A stretch of 64,000 nucleotides of DNA from Bradyrhizobium paxllaeri (GTDB lineage: Bacteria > Pseudomonadota > Alphaproteobacteria > Rhizobiales > Xanthobacteraceae), in the NCBI RefSeq assembly GCF_001693515.2, contig NZ_CP042968.1, positions 3,658,001 through 3,722,000 of the forward strand, written 5' to 3'. The notes under the pieces were generated by a model. The model did no database searches and was not told the DNA's origin. It saw nothing but the letters and a program-made list of their open reading frames with translations. Both the position numbers and the translations under genes were made by a program. Shown here piece by piece: positions 16,737-25,912 of this stretch. The number at the start of each line of letters is the position of its first letter. Position 1 is the first letter of the stretch.

Positions 16737-18467
16737 GTGACGAGTTTTCAGGAAGCGCGCGCCTTTCTGCTCAAAAACCGCACGGATTATGATGCGGCCG
16801 TGAAAGGGTTCCGCTGGCCCGACCCGGTTCCCTTCAACTGGGCGCTGGACTGGTTCGATGCGGAACTCGCCGGCCAAGCCGATAGCCGGGACCGCACCGC
16901 GCTCTGGATCGTCGATCCCGGCGACAAGGAGACGAAACTCTCCTTCGCCACGCTGTCGCGCCACTCCAATCAGGTCGCGAACTTCCTCCGCGCGCAGGGC
17001 TTGAGGCGCGGCGATCATCTGTTGCTGCTGCTCGGCAATGTCGTGCCGCTGTGGGAAACCATGCTGGCGGCGATGAAGCTTGGCGTGGTCGTGATCCCGG
17101 CGACGACGCTGCTCACGCCCGATGAGCTGCGCGACCGGCTCGATCGCGGCAAGGCGAGGGTGGTGGTCGCCTCGCAGGATCAGGTCGCCAAGTTTGCAAA
17201 TCTCGGCAGCGACGATCTCGTCCGCATCGTGGTCGGCGCGACCTCGCAGCACGACGGCTGGCTGCCGTTCGAAGGGGCGGCGGGTGCGTCGGAAGCGTTT
17301 ACGCCTGATGGGCCGACCAACGCCGACGAGCCGATGCTGCTCTATTTCACCTCGGGCACTACGGCAAAACCAAAACTAGTGCGGCACAGCCAGCGCAGCT
17401 ATCCCGTCGGCGCGCTGTCGACGATGTTCTGGCTCGGCCTGCAGCCGGGCGACGTCCATCTGAATATCTCTTCGCCCGGCTGGGCCAAGCATGCCTGGAG
17501 CTGCTTCTTCGCGCCGTGGAATGCGGGGGCGACCGTATTCGTGGTCAACCAGCCGCGCTTCGACGCAAAAGCCTTGCTGGCGATCGTCGGCCGCTGCGGC
17601 GTCACCACGCTGTGCGCGCCGCCGACGGTGTGGCGGCTGTTCATCCAGGAGAAGCTCGCCGACTTCAAGGTGAGCCTGCGCGAGGTCTGCGGCGCCGGCG
17701 AGCCGCTCAACCCGGAAGTGATCGATCAGGTGAAGGCGGCGTGGGGCCTCGTCATCCGCGACGGCTATGGCCAGACCGAAACCACGGCGCTGGCCGGCAA
17801 TTCGCCGGGCCAGAAGGTCAAGGTCGGCTCGATGGGGCGCCCGCTGCCGGGCTATCGCGTGCGGATCACCGACAGCGACGGCAACATCACCAAAGAGGGC
17901 GAGGTGACGCTGGTGCTCGGCGCCGAGCGCCCGGCGGGCCTGATGCAAGGCTATCAGGGCGAGGACGGCAAATTGAGCGGGGCCGACGGCGATCTCTACC
18001 GCTCGGGCGACGTGGTGTTTGCCGACGACGAAGGATATCTGACGTTCGTCGGCCGCTCCGACGATGTCTTCAAATCGTCCGACTATCGCATCAGCCCGTT
18101 CGAGCTGGAGAGCGTGCTGCTGGAGCACGATCAGGTCGCTGAAGCCGCCGTCGTGCCGAGTCCCGATCCGATCAGGTTGGCGATTCCCAAGGCCTATGTG
18201 CTGCTGGTCTCGGGCGCGGAGCGCACGCCGGAGACGGCGTTGTCGATCTTCAAACACCTGCACACGCGGCTGGCGCCGTTCAAGCGCATCCGCAAGATCG
18301 AACTGGTGACGGAATTGCCGAAGACGATTTCCGGCAAGATCCGCCGCGTGCAGTTGCGCCGGCTCGAACATGATAATAACCGCAGTGACGCGTTGCGCGG
18401 GCAAGAATTCCGCGAGGATGATTTCCCGGAACTGCAGAAGGTGCGGACCGCCGGGCTGGAGAGCTGA
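16737..18467 (+). CDS. Acyl-CoA synthetase (AMP-forming)
   Basis: A 576-residue adenylate-forming ligase. The P-loop-like A3 motif is LLYFTSGTTAKPKLVRHSQ. A5 is DGYGQTETTALAGN, the hinge region reads LYRSGDVVFADDEGYLTFVGR and the catalytic lysine is in PKTISGKIRRVQLR. It activates a carboxylic acid to an acyl-CoA, probably medium- or branched-chain given similarity in layout to the MACS branch. It starts with GTG 16737 after AACGGAG. Only three bases separate its stop from the MaoC gene, so the two are co-transcribed with mmsB. Confidence 0.9.
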   Translation: MTSFQEARAFLLKNRTDYDAAVKGFRWPDPVPFNWALDWFDAELAGQADSRDRTALWIVDPGDKETKLSFATLSRHSNQVANFLRAQGLRRGDHLLLLLGNVVPLWETMLAAMKLGVVVIPATTLLTPDELRDRLDRGKARVVVASQDQVAKFANLGSDDLVRIVVGATSQHDGWLPFEGAAGASEAFTPDGPTNADEPMLLYFTSGTTAKPKLVRHSQRSYPVGALSTMFWLGLQPGDVHLNISSPGWAKHAWSCFFAPWNAGATVFVVNQPRFDAKALLAIVGRCGVTTLCAPPTVWRLFIQEKLADFKVSLREVCGAGEPLNPEVIDQVKAAWGLVIRDGYGQTETTALAGNSPGQKVKVGSMGRPLPGYRVRITDSDGNITKEGEVTLVLGAERPAGLMQGYQGEDGKLSGADGDLYRSGDVVFADDEGYLTFVGRSDDVFKSSDYRISPFELESVLLEHDQVAEAAVVPSPDPIRLAIPKAYVLLVSGAERTPETALSIFKHLHTRLAPFKRIRKIELVTELPKTISGKIRRVQLRRLEHDNNRSDALRGQEFREDDFPELQKVRTAGLES

Positions 18468-18470
18468 ATT

Positions 18471-18950
18471 ATGAATGAAGTCTGGAAGAAGCCGCCGGTC
18501 TCGTTTGAGACCTATCAGGCCATGGTCGGCAAGGAGATCGGCGTGTCGTCGTGGCACCTGATCGACCAGAACAGGATCAACGTCTATGCCGACGTGATCG
18601 AGGACCATCAGTTCATCCATGTCGATCCTGAACGGGCAAAGAAGGAAACCGCGTTCGGCAACACCATCGCGCACGGCTTTCTCACGATGTCCTTGATGAG
18701 CATCATGTCCTACGAGGTAATGCCGGTCATCGAAGGCACGGCGATGGGCGTCAATTACGGTTTCGACAAGCTCCGCTTTCTCTCGCCGGTCCGCGCGGGT
18801 TCACGGGTCCGCGGCCGGTTCACGCTCATGGAAGCCAAGCTGCGCAAGCCGAAGGAACTGCAGTCGCGCACCAATGTTACGGTGGAGATCGAGGGCGAGG
18901 ACAAGCCGGCGCTGGTCGCCGACTGGATCGGACTGATCTATTTCAACTAG
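18471..18950 (+). CDS. MaoC-family dehydratase
   Basis: A 159-residue single-hotdog hydratase. The hydratase-2 motif is complete: DVIEDHQFIHVDPERA, then FGNTIAHGFLTMSLM, with the Asp and His that activate water. It hydrates a trans-2-enoyl-CoA, probably to the (R)-3-hydroxyacyl-CoA. It is the last gene of the rightward run that begins with mmsA. A palindromic repeat follows and may end transcription. Confidence 0.88.
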   Translation: MNEVWKKPPVSFETYQAMVGKEIGVSSWHLIDQNRINVYADVIEDHQFIHVDPERAKKETAFGNTIAHGFLTMSLMSIMSYEVMPVIEGTAMGVNYGFDKLRFLSPVRAGSRVRGRFTLMEAKLRKPKELQSRTNVTVEIEGEDKPALVADWIGLIYFN

Positions 18951-18957
18951 GTTTCGC

Positions 18958-19046
18958 CGTCATTGCCGGGCTTGACCCGGCAATCCATCGCTGCTCAAAA
19001 AGCTCTTCAATTTTGATGGATGCCCGGGTCAAGCCCGGGCATGACG
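18958..19046. repeat. Palindromic intergenic repeat, family B variant (CGTCATTGCCGGG type)
   Basis: It begins CGTCATTGCCGGGCTTGACC and ends GCCCGGGCATGACG. GGGCTTGACCCGG and CCGGGTCAAGCCCGG form the main stem. It lies between the MaoC and short-chain dehydrogenase genes. Confidence 0.85.
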
Positions 19047-19067
19047 AGAATCCAGGAATAGTAACTC

Positions 19068-19985
19068 ATGGCAATCAGGTTTGACGGACGCGTCGCCATC
19101 GTCACCGGCGCGGGCAATGGTCTGGGACGGGCGCATGCGCTGGGGCTGGCGAGCCGCGGCGCCAAGGTGGTGGTCAACGATTTCGGCGGCGCGCGCGACG
19201 GCACCGGCGGGTCGCTGTCGCCGGCCGAAGCCGTGGTCGAGGAAATCCGCAAAGCCGGCGGCATCGCGATGGCCGATGGCGCCGACGTTTCGAACTTCAC
19301 GCAGGTGAAGGCGATGGTGGATCGCGCCACCAAGGAGTGGGGCAGCGTCGACCTGCTCTGCGCCAATGCAGGCATTTTGCGCGACAAGTCGTTCGGCAAG
19401 ATGGAGGTGCAGGACTTTGCCAAGGTGCTGGACGTGCATCTCGTCGGCACCTTCTATTGCTGCAAGGCGGTGTGGGATGGCATGCGCGAGCGCAACTACG
19501 GCCGCATCGTGCTGACCACCTCGTCGTCAGGCCTGTTCGGCAATTTCGGCCAGGCCAACTACGGCGCGGCCAAAGCCGGCATGGTCGGCCTGATGAACGT
19601 GCTGGCCGAGGAAGGCCGCAAGAACAACATCCGCGTCAACACGATTTCCCCGACGGCGGCAACGCGCATGACGGAAGAGCTGCTGCCGCCACAGGCGCTG
19701 GAGCTTATGAAGCCTGAGGCGATCACGCCTGCGGTTGAATATCTGCTGAGCGAGGACGCACCGACCCGGACCATCATGGGTGCGGGTGCCGGCTCGTTTG
19801 CGGTGATCAAGATCATCGAGACCGAAGGCATCAACCTGGCCCAGTCCGACTGGACGCCCGATGCGATCGCTGCGCACTTTGCCGAGATCGACGACGTGTC
19901 GAAGGCGAAGGCGTTGCAGGGCGCATTCGAGCAGACGCAGAAGTATGTGGCGCAGGCCGCGGCAAGGGCGGGGATCAAGCTGTAA
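19068..19985 (+). CDS. Short-chain dehydrogenase/reductase, HSD17B4/FabG-like
   Basis: A 305-residue SDR. The cofactor motif is VTGAGNGLGRAHALGLASRG and CANAGI stands for NNAG. The catalytic set is Ser in TTSSSGLFGNFG and Tyr/Lys in QANYGAAKAGMVGL. The loop KVVVNDFGGARDGTGGS is typical of the peroxisomal multifunctional enzyme type-2 branch, which oxidises (R)-3-hydroxyacyl-CoA. This would follow the MaoC hydratase reaction upstream. The repeat between them may separate transcripts. Confidence 0.88.
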   Translation: MAIRFDGRVAIVTGAGNGLGRAHALGLASRGAKVVVNDFGGARDGTGGSLSPAEAVVEEIRKAGGIAMADGADVSNFTQVKAMVDRATKEWGSVDLLCANAGILRDKSFGKMEVQDFAKVLDVHLVGTFYCCKAVWDGMRERNYGRIVLTTSSSGLFGNFGQANYGAAKAGMVGLMNVLAEEGRKNNIRVNTISPTAATRMTEELLPPQALELMKPEAITPAVEYLLSEDAPTRTIMGAGAGSFAVIKIIETEGINLAQSDWTPDAIAAHFAEIDDVSKAKALQGAFEQTQKYVAQAAARAGIKL

Positions 19986-19991
19986 AATTTC

Positions 19992-20072
19992 CGTCGTTCC
20001 GGGGCGATGCGAAGCATCGAACCGGAACCTCGAGATTCCGGGTCTGGTCCTTCGGACCATCCCGGAATGACG
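19992..20072. repeat. Palindromic intergenic repeat, family B variant (CGTCGTTCCGGGG type)
   Basis: It starts CGTCGTTCCGGGGCGATGCG and ends CCCGGAATGACG. An inner hairpin GGTCCTTCGGACC is present, along with GATGCGAAGCATC. A longer relative lies at 30765. Confidence 0.85.
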
Positions 20073-20103
20073 GCGTTCTGCTGGGCAACCGGACATTCGC
20101 CCC

Positions 20104-21339
20104 ATGTCTTCTACTTCACAACACGTCGCCATCATCGGCGCCGGCCCGGCCGGCCTGATGGCCGCCGAAGTGCTTGCGCAGGGCGGCCCCGCGGTCACCG
20201 TCTACGACGCGATGCCGTCGGCCGGCCGCAAATTCCTGATGGCGGGGCGAGGCGGGCTGAACCTCACGCATAGCGAACCGCTGCCGCAATTCCTCGCGCG
20301 CTATCGCGAGGCGATGCCACACCTGAAATCCGCCATCGAAGCGTTGCCGCCGCAGGTCTTGCGCGACTGGAGCGAAGCGCTGGGGCAGGAGACCTTCGTC
20401 GGCTCCAGCGGCCGGGTGTTTCCGAAAGCTTTCAAGGCATCCCCCTTGCTGCGGGCATGGCTGCGGCGGCTAGACGCACAGGGCGTAAAACTGGCACTGC
20501 GTCACCGCTGGATCGGATGGGACGAACAGGGCCGTTTGCGGTTTGATGCGCCTGATGGAGTGCGGGTTATCGAGTCGTCCGCAACCATCCTGGCGCTCGG
20601 CGGCGCAAGCTGGCCGCGGCTGGGCTCCGATGGCGCGTGGGCGGAAATACTCGCCGCAAAGGGCGTGAGCGTATCCCCGCTCAGGCCGGCCAATTGCGGC
20701 TTCAGCGTAAGCTGGTCGGATATATTTCGCGACCGGTTCGAAGGCCAGCCGCTCAAGTGCATCGCGTTGAACTTTGGTTTGCACAGCGTTCGTGGCGAAG
20801 CCATCGTGACGCGCTCGGGCATCGAGGGCGGCGCGGTCTATGCGCTGTCTGCCGAATTGCGAGAGGCGATCCTGCGCGATGGACGGGCCACGCTGAACAT
20901 CGCCTTGCGGCCCGATGTGGAGACCGGCGACCTGATCGCGAAATTGTCGGCAGCGAAGGGCAAGCAGTCCTTTTCGAATTTCCTCCGCAAGGCGGCCAAT
21001 CTCCCGCCCGTCGCTATCGGCCTGTTGCAGGAGGCTGCCAAAGCATCCGGGCTGTCGCTGGCCGGGCTTTCTCCCACCGATCTCGCCCGTTTGATTCAGG
21101 CGGTGCCCGTAGAGCTCAACGGCATCGCGCCGATCGCGCGCGCGATCTCGACGGCGGGCGGCATCGCCTTCGACGAACTCGACGACGATTTCATGATCCG
21201 CCGTTTGCCTGGCGTGTTTGCCGCCGGGGAGATGCTGGACTGGGAAGCACCGACTGGCGGCTATCTGTTGCAGGCGTCGTTTGCGACGGGAGCCGCCGCG
21301 GGACGGGGCGCGTTGAAGTGGCTGGAGTGCAAACTCTAA
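20104..21339 (+). CDS. HI0933/TIGR03862-like flavoprotein
   Basis: A 411-residue FAD protein. The N-terminal dinucleotide motif is IIGAGPAGLMAAEVLAQGG, followed by GRKFLMAGRGGLNLTHSEP, the hallmark of the HI0933 (BaiN/YhiN-like) family. GGASWPRLGSDG and the C-terminal FAD segment DWEAPTGGYLLQASFATG also fit. Members are thought to be oxidoreductases of unclear substrate in most bacteria. It stands between two palindromic repeats, so it is probably monocistronic. Confidence 0.85.
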   Translation: MSSTSQHVAIIGAGPAGLMAAEVLAQGGPAVTVYDAMPSAGRKFLMAGRGGLNLTHSEPLPQFLARYREAMPHLKSAIEALPPQVLRDWSEALGQETFVGSSGRVFPKAFKASPLLRAWLRRLDAQGVKLALRHRWIGWDEQGRLRFDAPDGVRVIESSATILALGGASWPRLGSDGAWAEILAAKGVSVSPLRPANCGFSVSWSDIFRDRFEGQPLKCIALNFGLHSVRGEAIVTRSGIEGGAVYALSAELREAILRDGRATLNIALRPDVETGDLIAKLSAAKGKQSFSNFLRKAANLPPVAIGLLQEAAKASGLSLAGLSPTDLARLIQAVPVELNGIAPIARAISTAGGIAFDELDDDFMIRRLPGVFAAGEMLDWEAPTGGYLLQASFATGAAAGRGALKWLECKL

Positions 21340-21342
21340 CCC

Positions 21343-21427
21343 CGTCATTGCGAGGAGCGACAGCGACGAAGCAATCCATTCCTCCGCAAGCGGTGAAATG
21401 GATTGCTTCGCTTCGCTCGCAATGACG
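21343..21427. repeat. Palindromic intergenic repeat, family B copy 2
   Basis: It opens CGTCATTGCGAGGAGCGACA and closes GCTCGCAATGACG. The arms AGCAATCCATT and AATGGATTGCTTCG pair. It lies between the convergent flavoprotein and PLP-enzyme genes. Confidence 0.9.
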
Positions 21428-21445
21428 GTGGTGGGGCGGTCGCGC

Positions 21446-22528
21446 TTACCGCAGCTTCCCCCGTGCCGCTACCGGCAGCACGCCGACGATCTCGTCGCCG
21501 CGCACCATCACTACCTCGTCCATCATGTTGACGACGACGCAGACATGGTTGGGCACGATCCGAACGACGTCGCCGACGACAGGCCGCGTGTTGCTGCGGG
21601 CGAGGTCGAGAAAGCCGTGCTCTTCGGCAAAGCGCGCGATCTTGGCTTCCGGGTGCTCCAGGATCAGCCCGTAACCGTCGAGCCCGCCGCCGGGATCGGA
21701 TGTCAGCGTCTTCGAGCCGGCGTCGAGAATGCCGCGGTCCGGGCCGGCGCGGCTGACGACGGTGGAGTAGATATTGAGCGCGCAATCGTCCCACTCGGCG
21801 ACGCCGGCCGCGACCTGCATGCGGTCGTTATAGATATAGGTGCCCGGCCTGTGCTCGGTCGCGCCCTTGAGCTTGCCGAGATTTTTCAGGTTCGGCGAGC
21901 CGCCGGTCGAAACCATCGTCGCGTCCAGCCCGTGCGCGCGCACGCCGGCCAGCGCTTCATCGAAAAACTTCTGCGCCTCGGTCCAGCCGGCTTCGGTCGG
22001 GTACAGCATGAAGCCTGCGAATTGAAGCCCCTTGGAGCCGGCGATCTCGCGCGCCAGCGCAATCGCCTCCGCCGGCGTCTCGACGCCAGCGCGCTTGCGC
22101 CCGGTGTCGCATTCGACCACCACTGAGAGCGGCCGTCCCGAAGCGGCTGCTGCCTGCGGCAGGCCGGCGATCACGGTCGAGTTGTCGGCGGCCACCGTCA
22201 TGTTCGCCTTGGCCTGCAGCGCGGCGAGGCGCGCCATCTTCTCCTCGCCGATCAGATTGTAGCTGATCAGGATGTCGTCGATCCCGGCTTCCGCCATCAC
22301 CTCGGCCTCGCCGATCTTCTGGCAGGTGATGCCCTTGGCACCGGCGGCGACCTGCATCTGCGCCAGCATCGGGCTCTTGTGGGTCTTGATGTGCGGGCGG
22401 TTGGCGACGCCGGCCGTGTCGCAGGCGACCTGGATGCGCGCGATGTTGCGCTCGACACGGTCCATGTCGATCACGGCGCAGGGCGTGCCGTATTCGCGGG
22501 CGATCTTGGCGGCGAGGGGCGTTGTCAT
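21446..22528 (-). CDS. DSD1-family PLP enzyme (D-threonine aldolase/D-serine dehydratase-like)
   Basis: A 360-residue alanine-racemase-fold protein. The start MTTPLAAKIAREYGTP and CAVIDMDRVERNIARIQ precede the PLP lysine in RPHIKTHKSPMLAQMQ. DILISYNLIGEEKMARL and VVECDTGRKRAGVETP follow. Near the C-terminus the metal-site region EEHGFLDL and VPNHVCVVVNMMDEVVMVRG carry the His and Cys of this family. It would cleave a D-3-hydroxyamino acid or dehydrate D-serine. The frame is open upstream through a repeat, so 22528 was preferred for its start. Confidence 0.88.
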   Translation of the reverse strand: MTTPLAAKIAREYGTPCAVIDMDRVERNIARIQVACDTAGVANRPHIKTHKSPMLAQMQVAAGAKGITCQKIGEAEVMAEAGIDDILISYNLIGEEKMARLAALQAKANMTVAADNSTVIAGLPQAAAASGRPLSVVVECDTGRKRAGVETPAEAIALAREIAGSKGLQFAGFMLYPTEAGWTEAQKFFDEALAGVRAHGLDATMVSTGGSPNLKNLGKLKGATEHRPGTYIYNDRMQVAAGVAEWDDCALNIYSTVVSRAGPDRGILDAGSKTLTSDPGGGLDGYGLILEHPEAKIARFAEEHGFLDLARSNTRPVVGDVVRIVPNHVCVVVNMMDEVVMVRGDEIVGVLPVAARGKLR

Positions 22529-22562
22529 GCTCTTCTCTCTGTTTTGAAGTTGTACGAACCCG

Positions 22563-22654
22563 GTAGGGTGGGCAAAGGCGCACTTGCGCCGTGCCCACCA
22601 TCTATCCTCGATCACGATCTGAATGGTGGGCACGCTTCGCTTTGCCCACCCTAC
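22563..22654. repeat. Palindromic intergenic repeat, family A copy 3
   Basis: The same GTAGGGTGGGCAAAG outer arm and GTGCCCACCAT inner arm as at 1831 and 10831. It lies between the ABC-F gene and the PLP-enzyme gene, both leftward, so it sits within an intergenic gap rather than only at convergent ends. Confidence 0.9.
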
Positions 22655-22657
22655 GCT

Positions 22658-24469
22658 CTATGCCTGCTCGATCTCTTCCCGCAAAACTTCCAGCTCCAGC
22701 CACCGGTCCTCGGCAGCCGATAGCTCTTCCTGCGCCTTCGAAATCGCTGCCGAGGCCGCGTCGAACTTCTTGCGATCCTTGGCGTAGAGATCGGGATCGT
22801 CAAGCAGCTTCTGCTGCTTCGCAATCTCGGCCTGCAGTTTCGCCATTGTCTTCGGCAGGGTTTCCAGCGCGTGCTTCTCGTTGAAGTTCAACCGGCGTTT
22901 GGGCGCGGCGACAGGGGCAGCCGCTTTTGCTTCCTTCTTTTCTTCCGGTGTAGCCGTCTTGGGCACTTCGCGCGACAAATCCTCGCCGCGCTGCGCCAGC
23001 ATGTCGGTGTAGCCGCCGGCATATTCGATCCAGCGACCCTGGCCCTCGGGCACGATCACGGATGTCACCACGCGGTCGAGAAAATCGCGATCGTGGCTGA
23101 TCAGGATCACCGTACCCTCGTAATCGCCGAGCATCTCTTCCAGCACATCCAGCGTCTCGAGATCGAGGTCGTTGGTCGGCTCGTCCAGCACCAGCAGGTT
23201 CGACGGCTTCGCCAGCGCGCGCGCCAGCATCAGGCGGCCGCGTTCGCCGCCCGAGAGCGCTTCCAGCGGCGTGCCGCGTTGCTCCTGCGCGAACAGGAAA
23301 TCCTTCATGTAGCCGATGACGTGTTTCGGCTTGTCGCCGACCATGACATGGTCGCCACGGCCGCCGGTCAGGGCTTCGGCGAGCGTCGATTTCGGATCGA
23401 GGCTCTCGCGGTGCTGGTCGAGCGTTGCCATCTCGATATTGGCACCAAGCCGGATCGTGCCGGAGTCCGGCGGATCGTTGCCGATCAGGAGATGAACCAG
23501 CGTGGTCTTGCCGGCGCCGTTCGGGCCGACGATGCCGATCCGGTCGCCACGTTGGATGCGGGTCGAGAATCCCTCGACGATTTGGCGCTCACCGTAAGCC
23601 TTGGCGATGTTCTTGGCCTCGATGACGAGCCGCCCCGATTTCTCGGCTTCCGCGGCGGCGAGGTTGGCATTGCCGGCAGCACCTCGGTAATTGCGTCGCT
23701 GGTCGCGCAGCGCGTGCAGATTGCCGAGCCGCTTGACGTTGCGCTTGCGGCGGCCGGAGACGCCATAGCGCAGCCAGTGCTCCTCGTTGACGATCTTGCG
23801 GTCGAGCTTGTGCTGGTCGCGCTCTTCCTCCGCCAGCACCTCGTCGCGCCAGGCCTCGAACGCCGAGAAGCCGCGGTCGATCTGCCGGATCTGGCCGCGA
23901 TCGAGCCAGGCGGTGGAGCGCGACAGGTTGGAGAGGAAGCGGCGGTCGTGGCTGATGATGACGAGCGCGCATTTCCGGCTCGCCAGTTCGCCTTCCAGCC
24001 ATTCGATGGTCGGCAGGTCGAGATGGTTGGTCGGCTCGTCCAAGAGCAGGATGTCGGGCGAGGGCGCCAGCACCCGCGCCAGCGCCGCGCGGCGCGCCTC
24101 GCCGCCGGAGACATGCGCGGGGTCTTCGTCGCCGGAGAGCCCGAGCTGTTCGACGAGGTAGCGGGCCTGGTAATGATCGTCGCCGGGGCCGAGGCCGGCC
24201 TCCACATAGGCCAGCGTCGTCTTGTGGTCGCCGAAATCGCGCTCCTGCGGCAGATAGCGGATGGTGGCGCCGGGCTGCACGAAGCGGCTGCCGCCGTCGG
24301 GCTCGACCAGGCCGGCGGCGATCTTCAGCAGCGTCGATTTGCCGGAGCCGTTGCGGCCGATCAGGCAGACGCGTTCGCCCGATGACACCGACAGCTCGAC
24401 ACCCGATAGCAATGGCGTGCCGCCAAAGGTCAGGTGAATGTCCTTCAATTGAATCAGCGGCGGCGCCAT
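22658..24469 (-). CDS. uup: ABC-F family ATPase, Uup-like
   Basis: A 603-residue soluble protein with two ABC domains and no membrane segments. The first Walker A is GRNGSGKSTLL with signature VSGGEARRAALAR and Walker B DILLLDEPTNHLDL. The second is GPNGAGKTTLVHLL with LSGGERGRLMLAR and LLVLDEPTNDLDLETLD. A linker arm with Arg-rich GVSGRRKRNVKRLGNL separates them. A C-terminal coiled coil after about residue 530 (LPKTMAKLQAEIAKQQ) is the Uup mark. Such proteins act on ribosomes or on branched DNA intermediates. Three bases separate it from the upstream UPF0178 gene. Confidence 0.92.
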   Translation of the reverse strand: MAPPLIQLKDIHLTFGGTPLLSGVELSVSSGERVCLIGRNGSGKSTLLKIAAGLVEPDGGSRFVQPGATIRYLPQERDFGDHKTTLAYVEAGLGPGDDHYQARYLVEQLGLSGDEDPAHVSGGEARRAALARVLAPSPDILLLDEPTNHLDLPTIEWLEGELASRKCALVIISHDRRFLSNLSRSTAWLDRGQIRQIDRGFSAFEAWRDEVLAEEERDQHKLDRKIVNEEHWLRYGVSGRRKRNVKRLGNLHALRDQRRNYRGAAGNANLAAAEAEKSGRLVIEAKNIAKAYGERQIVEGFSTRIQRGDRIGIVGPNGAGKTTLVHLLIGNDPPDSGTIRLGANIEMATLDQHRESLDPKSTLAEALTGGRGDHVMVGDKPKHVIGYMKDFLFAQEQRGTPLEALSGGERGRLMLARALAKPSNLLVLDEPTNDLDLETLDVLEEMLGDYEGTVILISHDRDFLDRVVTSVIVPEGQGRWIEYAGGYTDMLAQRGEDLSREVPKTATPEEKKEAKAAAPVAAPKRRLNFNEKHALETLPKTMAKLQAEIAKQQKLLDDPDLYAKDRKKFDAASAAISKAQEELSAAEDRWLELEVLREEIEQA

Positions 24470-24472
24470 CGT

Positions 24473-24967
24473 TCAACCCTGGTTCGGCGCAGGCTGCTGC
24501 GCGCGCTGGCGCTGGATGCGGCGGATGGTCTGGTCGAGCGTGGACAGGAAGGCCGAGCGGTCACGCGGGGCAAACGATCTTGGGCCGCCGGTGACTTCGC
24601 CGGATGAGCGTAGATCCGTCATCAGGTTGCGCACCGCCAGCGTCATGCCGATCGATGCTTCCGTGAACGGTTTGCCGTTCGGTGCGATCACGTCGGCGCC
24701 GGCTTTGACGCAGCGGCTGGCGAGCGGAATATCCGCTGTGATGACGATATCGCCTTTGCCGGCGCGCTCCGCGATCCAATCGTCGGCGGCATCCATGCCG
24801 GACCCGGCGGCGATCCGCTCGATCAGCGGGTCCTGCGGCACGCGGATGAAATTGCCCGCGACCACGCTGACCGGCAGACCGTGCCTGGCAGCGACGCGAT
24901 AGATCTCGTCCTTCACCGGGCAGGCGTCGGCATCGACATAGATGCGGGTTGGGTTCACGTCAGGCAT
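24473..24967 (-). CDS. UPF0178/YaiI family protein
   Basis: A 164-residue NYN/PIN-like fold protein of the YaiI/YqxD (DUF188) family. The signature [20 protein letters not shown] opens it, and [20 protein letters not shown] carries the second acidic cluster. [15 protein letters not shown] is also typical. The function of this family is unknown, although a nuclease-like acidic pocket is present. It appears to be co-transcribed with the Uup-like gene. Confidence 0.9.
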   Translation of the reverse strand: MPDVNPTRIYVDADACPVKDEIYRVAARHGLPVSVVAGNFIRVPQDPLIERIAAGSGMDAADDWIAERAGKGDIVITADIPLASRCVKAGADVIAPNGKPFTEASIGMTLAVRNLMTDLRSSGEVTGGPRSFAPRDRSAFLSTLDQTIRRIQRQRAQQPAPNQG

Positions 24968-25115
24968 ACGGATTCGACAACGTAGTCATGCCCGCGGGTG
25001 GTAGCCTATTCGATGCCGGAATGCGAGGAAAACAGGGGCGGGAACACGCTTGCCACGGTACATTCTTTGCGTACCATAACCGGCGGAAAAACAACCAAAA
25101 ACAAGAGGAAATGGC

Positions 25116-25910
25116 ATGCCGATCGAGCCGTATCGCGTCGAGGCCTACAACACCGCCAAACAGTCCGAAAACAAGATGCACGACGACACCGTGGCACAGC
25201 GGTTCGGCTTCTCGGGCGGGCTGGTCCCCGGCGTCGACGTGATGGCCTATATGATGCACCAGCCGGTCAAGAAATGGGGCCGCGCCTTCCTCGAACGCGG
25301 CCTGATCGAGGCGCGCTTCGTCAAGCCGGTCTATGACGGCGAGATGGCCGAACTCACGGCGGAAGAAGACAACGGCGTGCTTTCGATCGAGGTGCAGAGC
25401 CGCGGCGAGTCCTGCGCCACCGGCACCGCGTCCTTGCCGGCTTCCGCACCGGCTGTTTCCATTTCGGACTACCAGGAAGTCGAGGCCGTCGCGGAGCGCA
25501 AGCCGGTCAACGCCACTTCCTACGAAGTCGGCAAATGGCTCGGCACCGCGCCGCGCGACTGGGCGGGCGAGGCGGCCAGCGAGTATCTCCGGGATATCAG
25601 GGAAGCCAATCCGATCTACGCGAAGGAGGGTCTGGGTCATCCCGGCCTGCTGCAGCGGGTGATGAACCGGCTGCTGGTCGACAACGCCATCCTGGGCCCA
25701 TGGATTCACGTCGGCAGCCGTATGCAATTGCTTTCGGTAAAGAAGGCCGGCGACGTCATCACGGCCCGCGCCAAGGTGATTGGCAATTACGACAAGAAGG
25801 GCCACCGCTTCGTCGAGCTCGACGCGCTGGTGGTTGCCAACGGCCAGACGCCGCTGGCGCATTGCCACCACGTCGCGATCTACCAGCCGCGCGAACAGGC
25901 GGTGGCGTAA
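25116..25910 (+). CDS. Hotdog-fold protein of unknown function
   Basis: A 264-residue protein. The segment TVAQRFGFSGGLVPGVDVMAYM resembles the MaoC-like FxGxLVPG turn. The second half contains VGSRMQLLSVKKAGDVITA and KKGHRFVELDALVVANGQTP, typical of a second hotdog repeat, so it is probably a double-hotdog acyl-CoA-binding protein without an obvious hydratase Asp/His pair. AGAGGA lies upstream of ATG 25116. The HCCA-isomerase-like gene follows after two bases, so the two probably form an operon. The reaction is unknown. Confidence 0.7.
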   Translation: MPIEPYRVEAYNTAKQSENKMHDDTVAQRFGFSGGLVPGVDVMAYMMHQPVKKWGRAFLERGLIEARFVKPVYDGEMAELTAEEDNGVLSIEVQSRGESCATGTASLPASAPAVSISDYQEVEAVAERKPVNATSYEVGKWLGTAPRDWAGEAASEYLRDIREANPIYAKEGLGHPGLLQRVMNRLLVDNAILGPWIHVGSRMQLLSVKKAGDVITARAKVIGNYDKKGHRFVELDALVVANGQTPLAHCHHVAIYQPREQAVA

Positions 25911-25912
25911 TC

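Noticed and set aside
17376..18674. 432-residue frame on the - strand opposite the acyl-CoA synthetase
   Set aside because: Antisense shadow of a gene with all adenylate-forming motifs.
22871..24385. 504-residue frame on the + strand opposite the ABC-F gene
   Set aside because: Antisense shadow; no motif, whereas the minus strand has two complete ABC domains.
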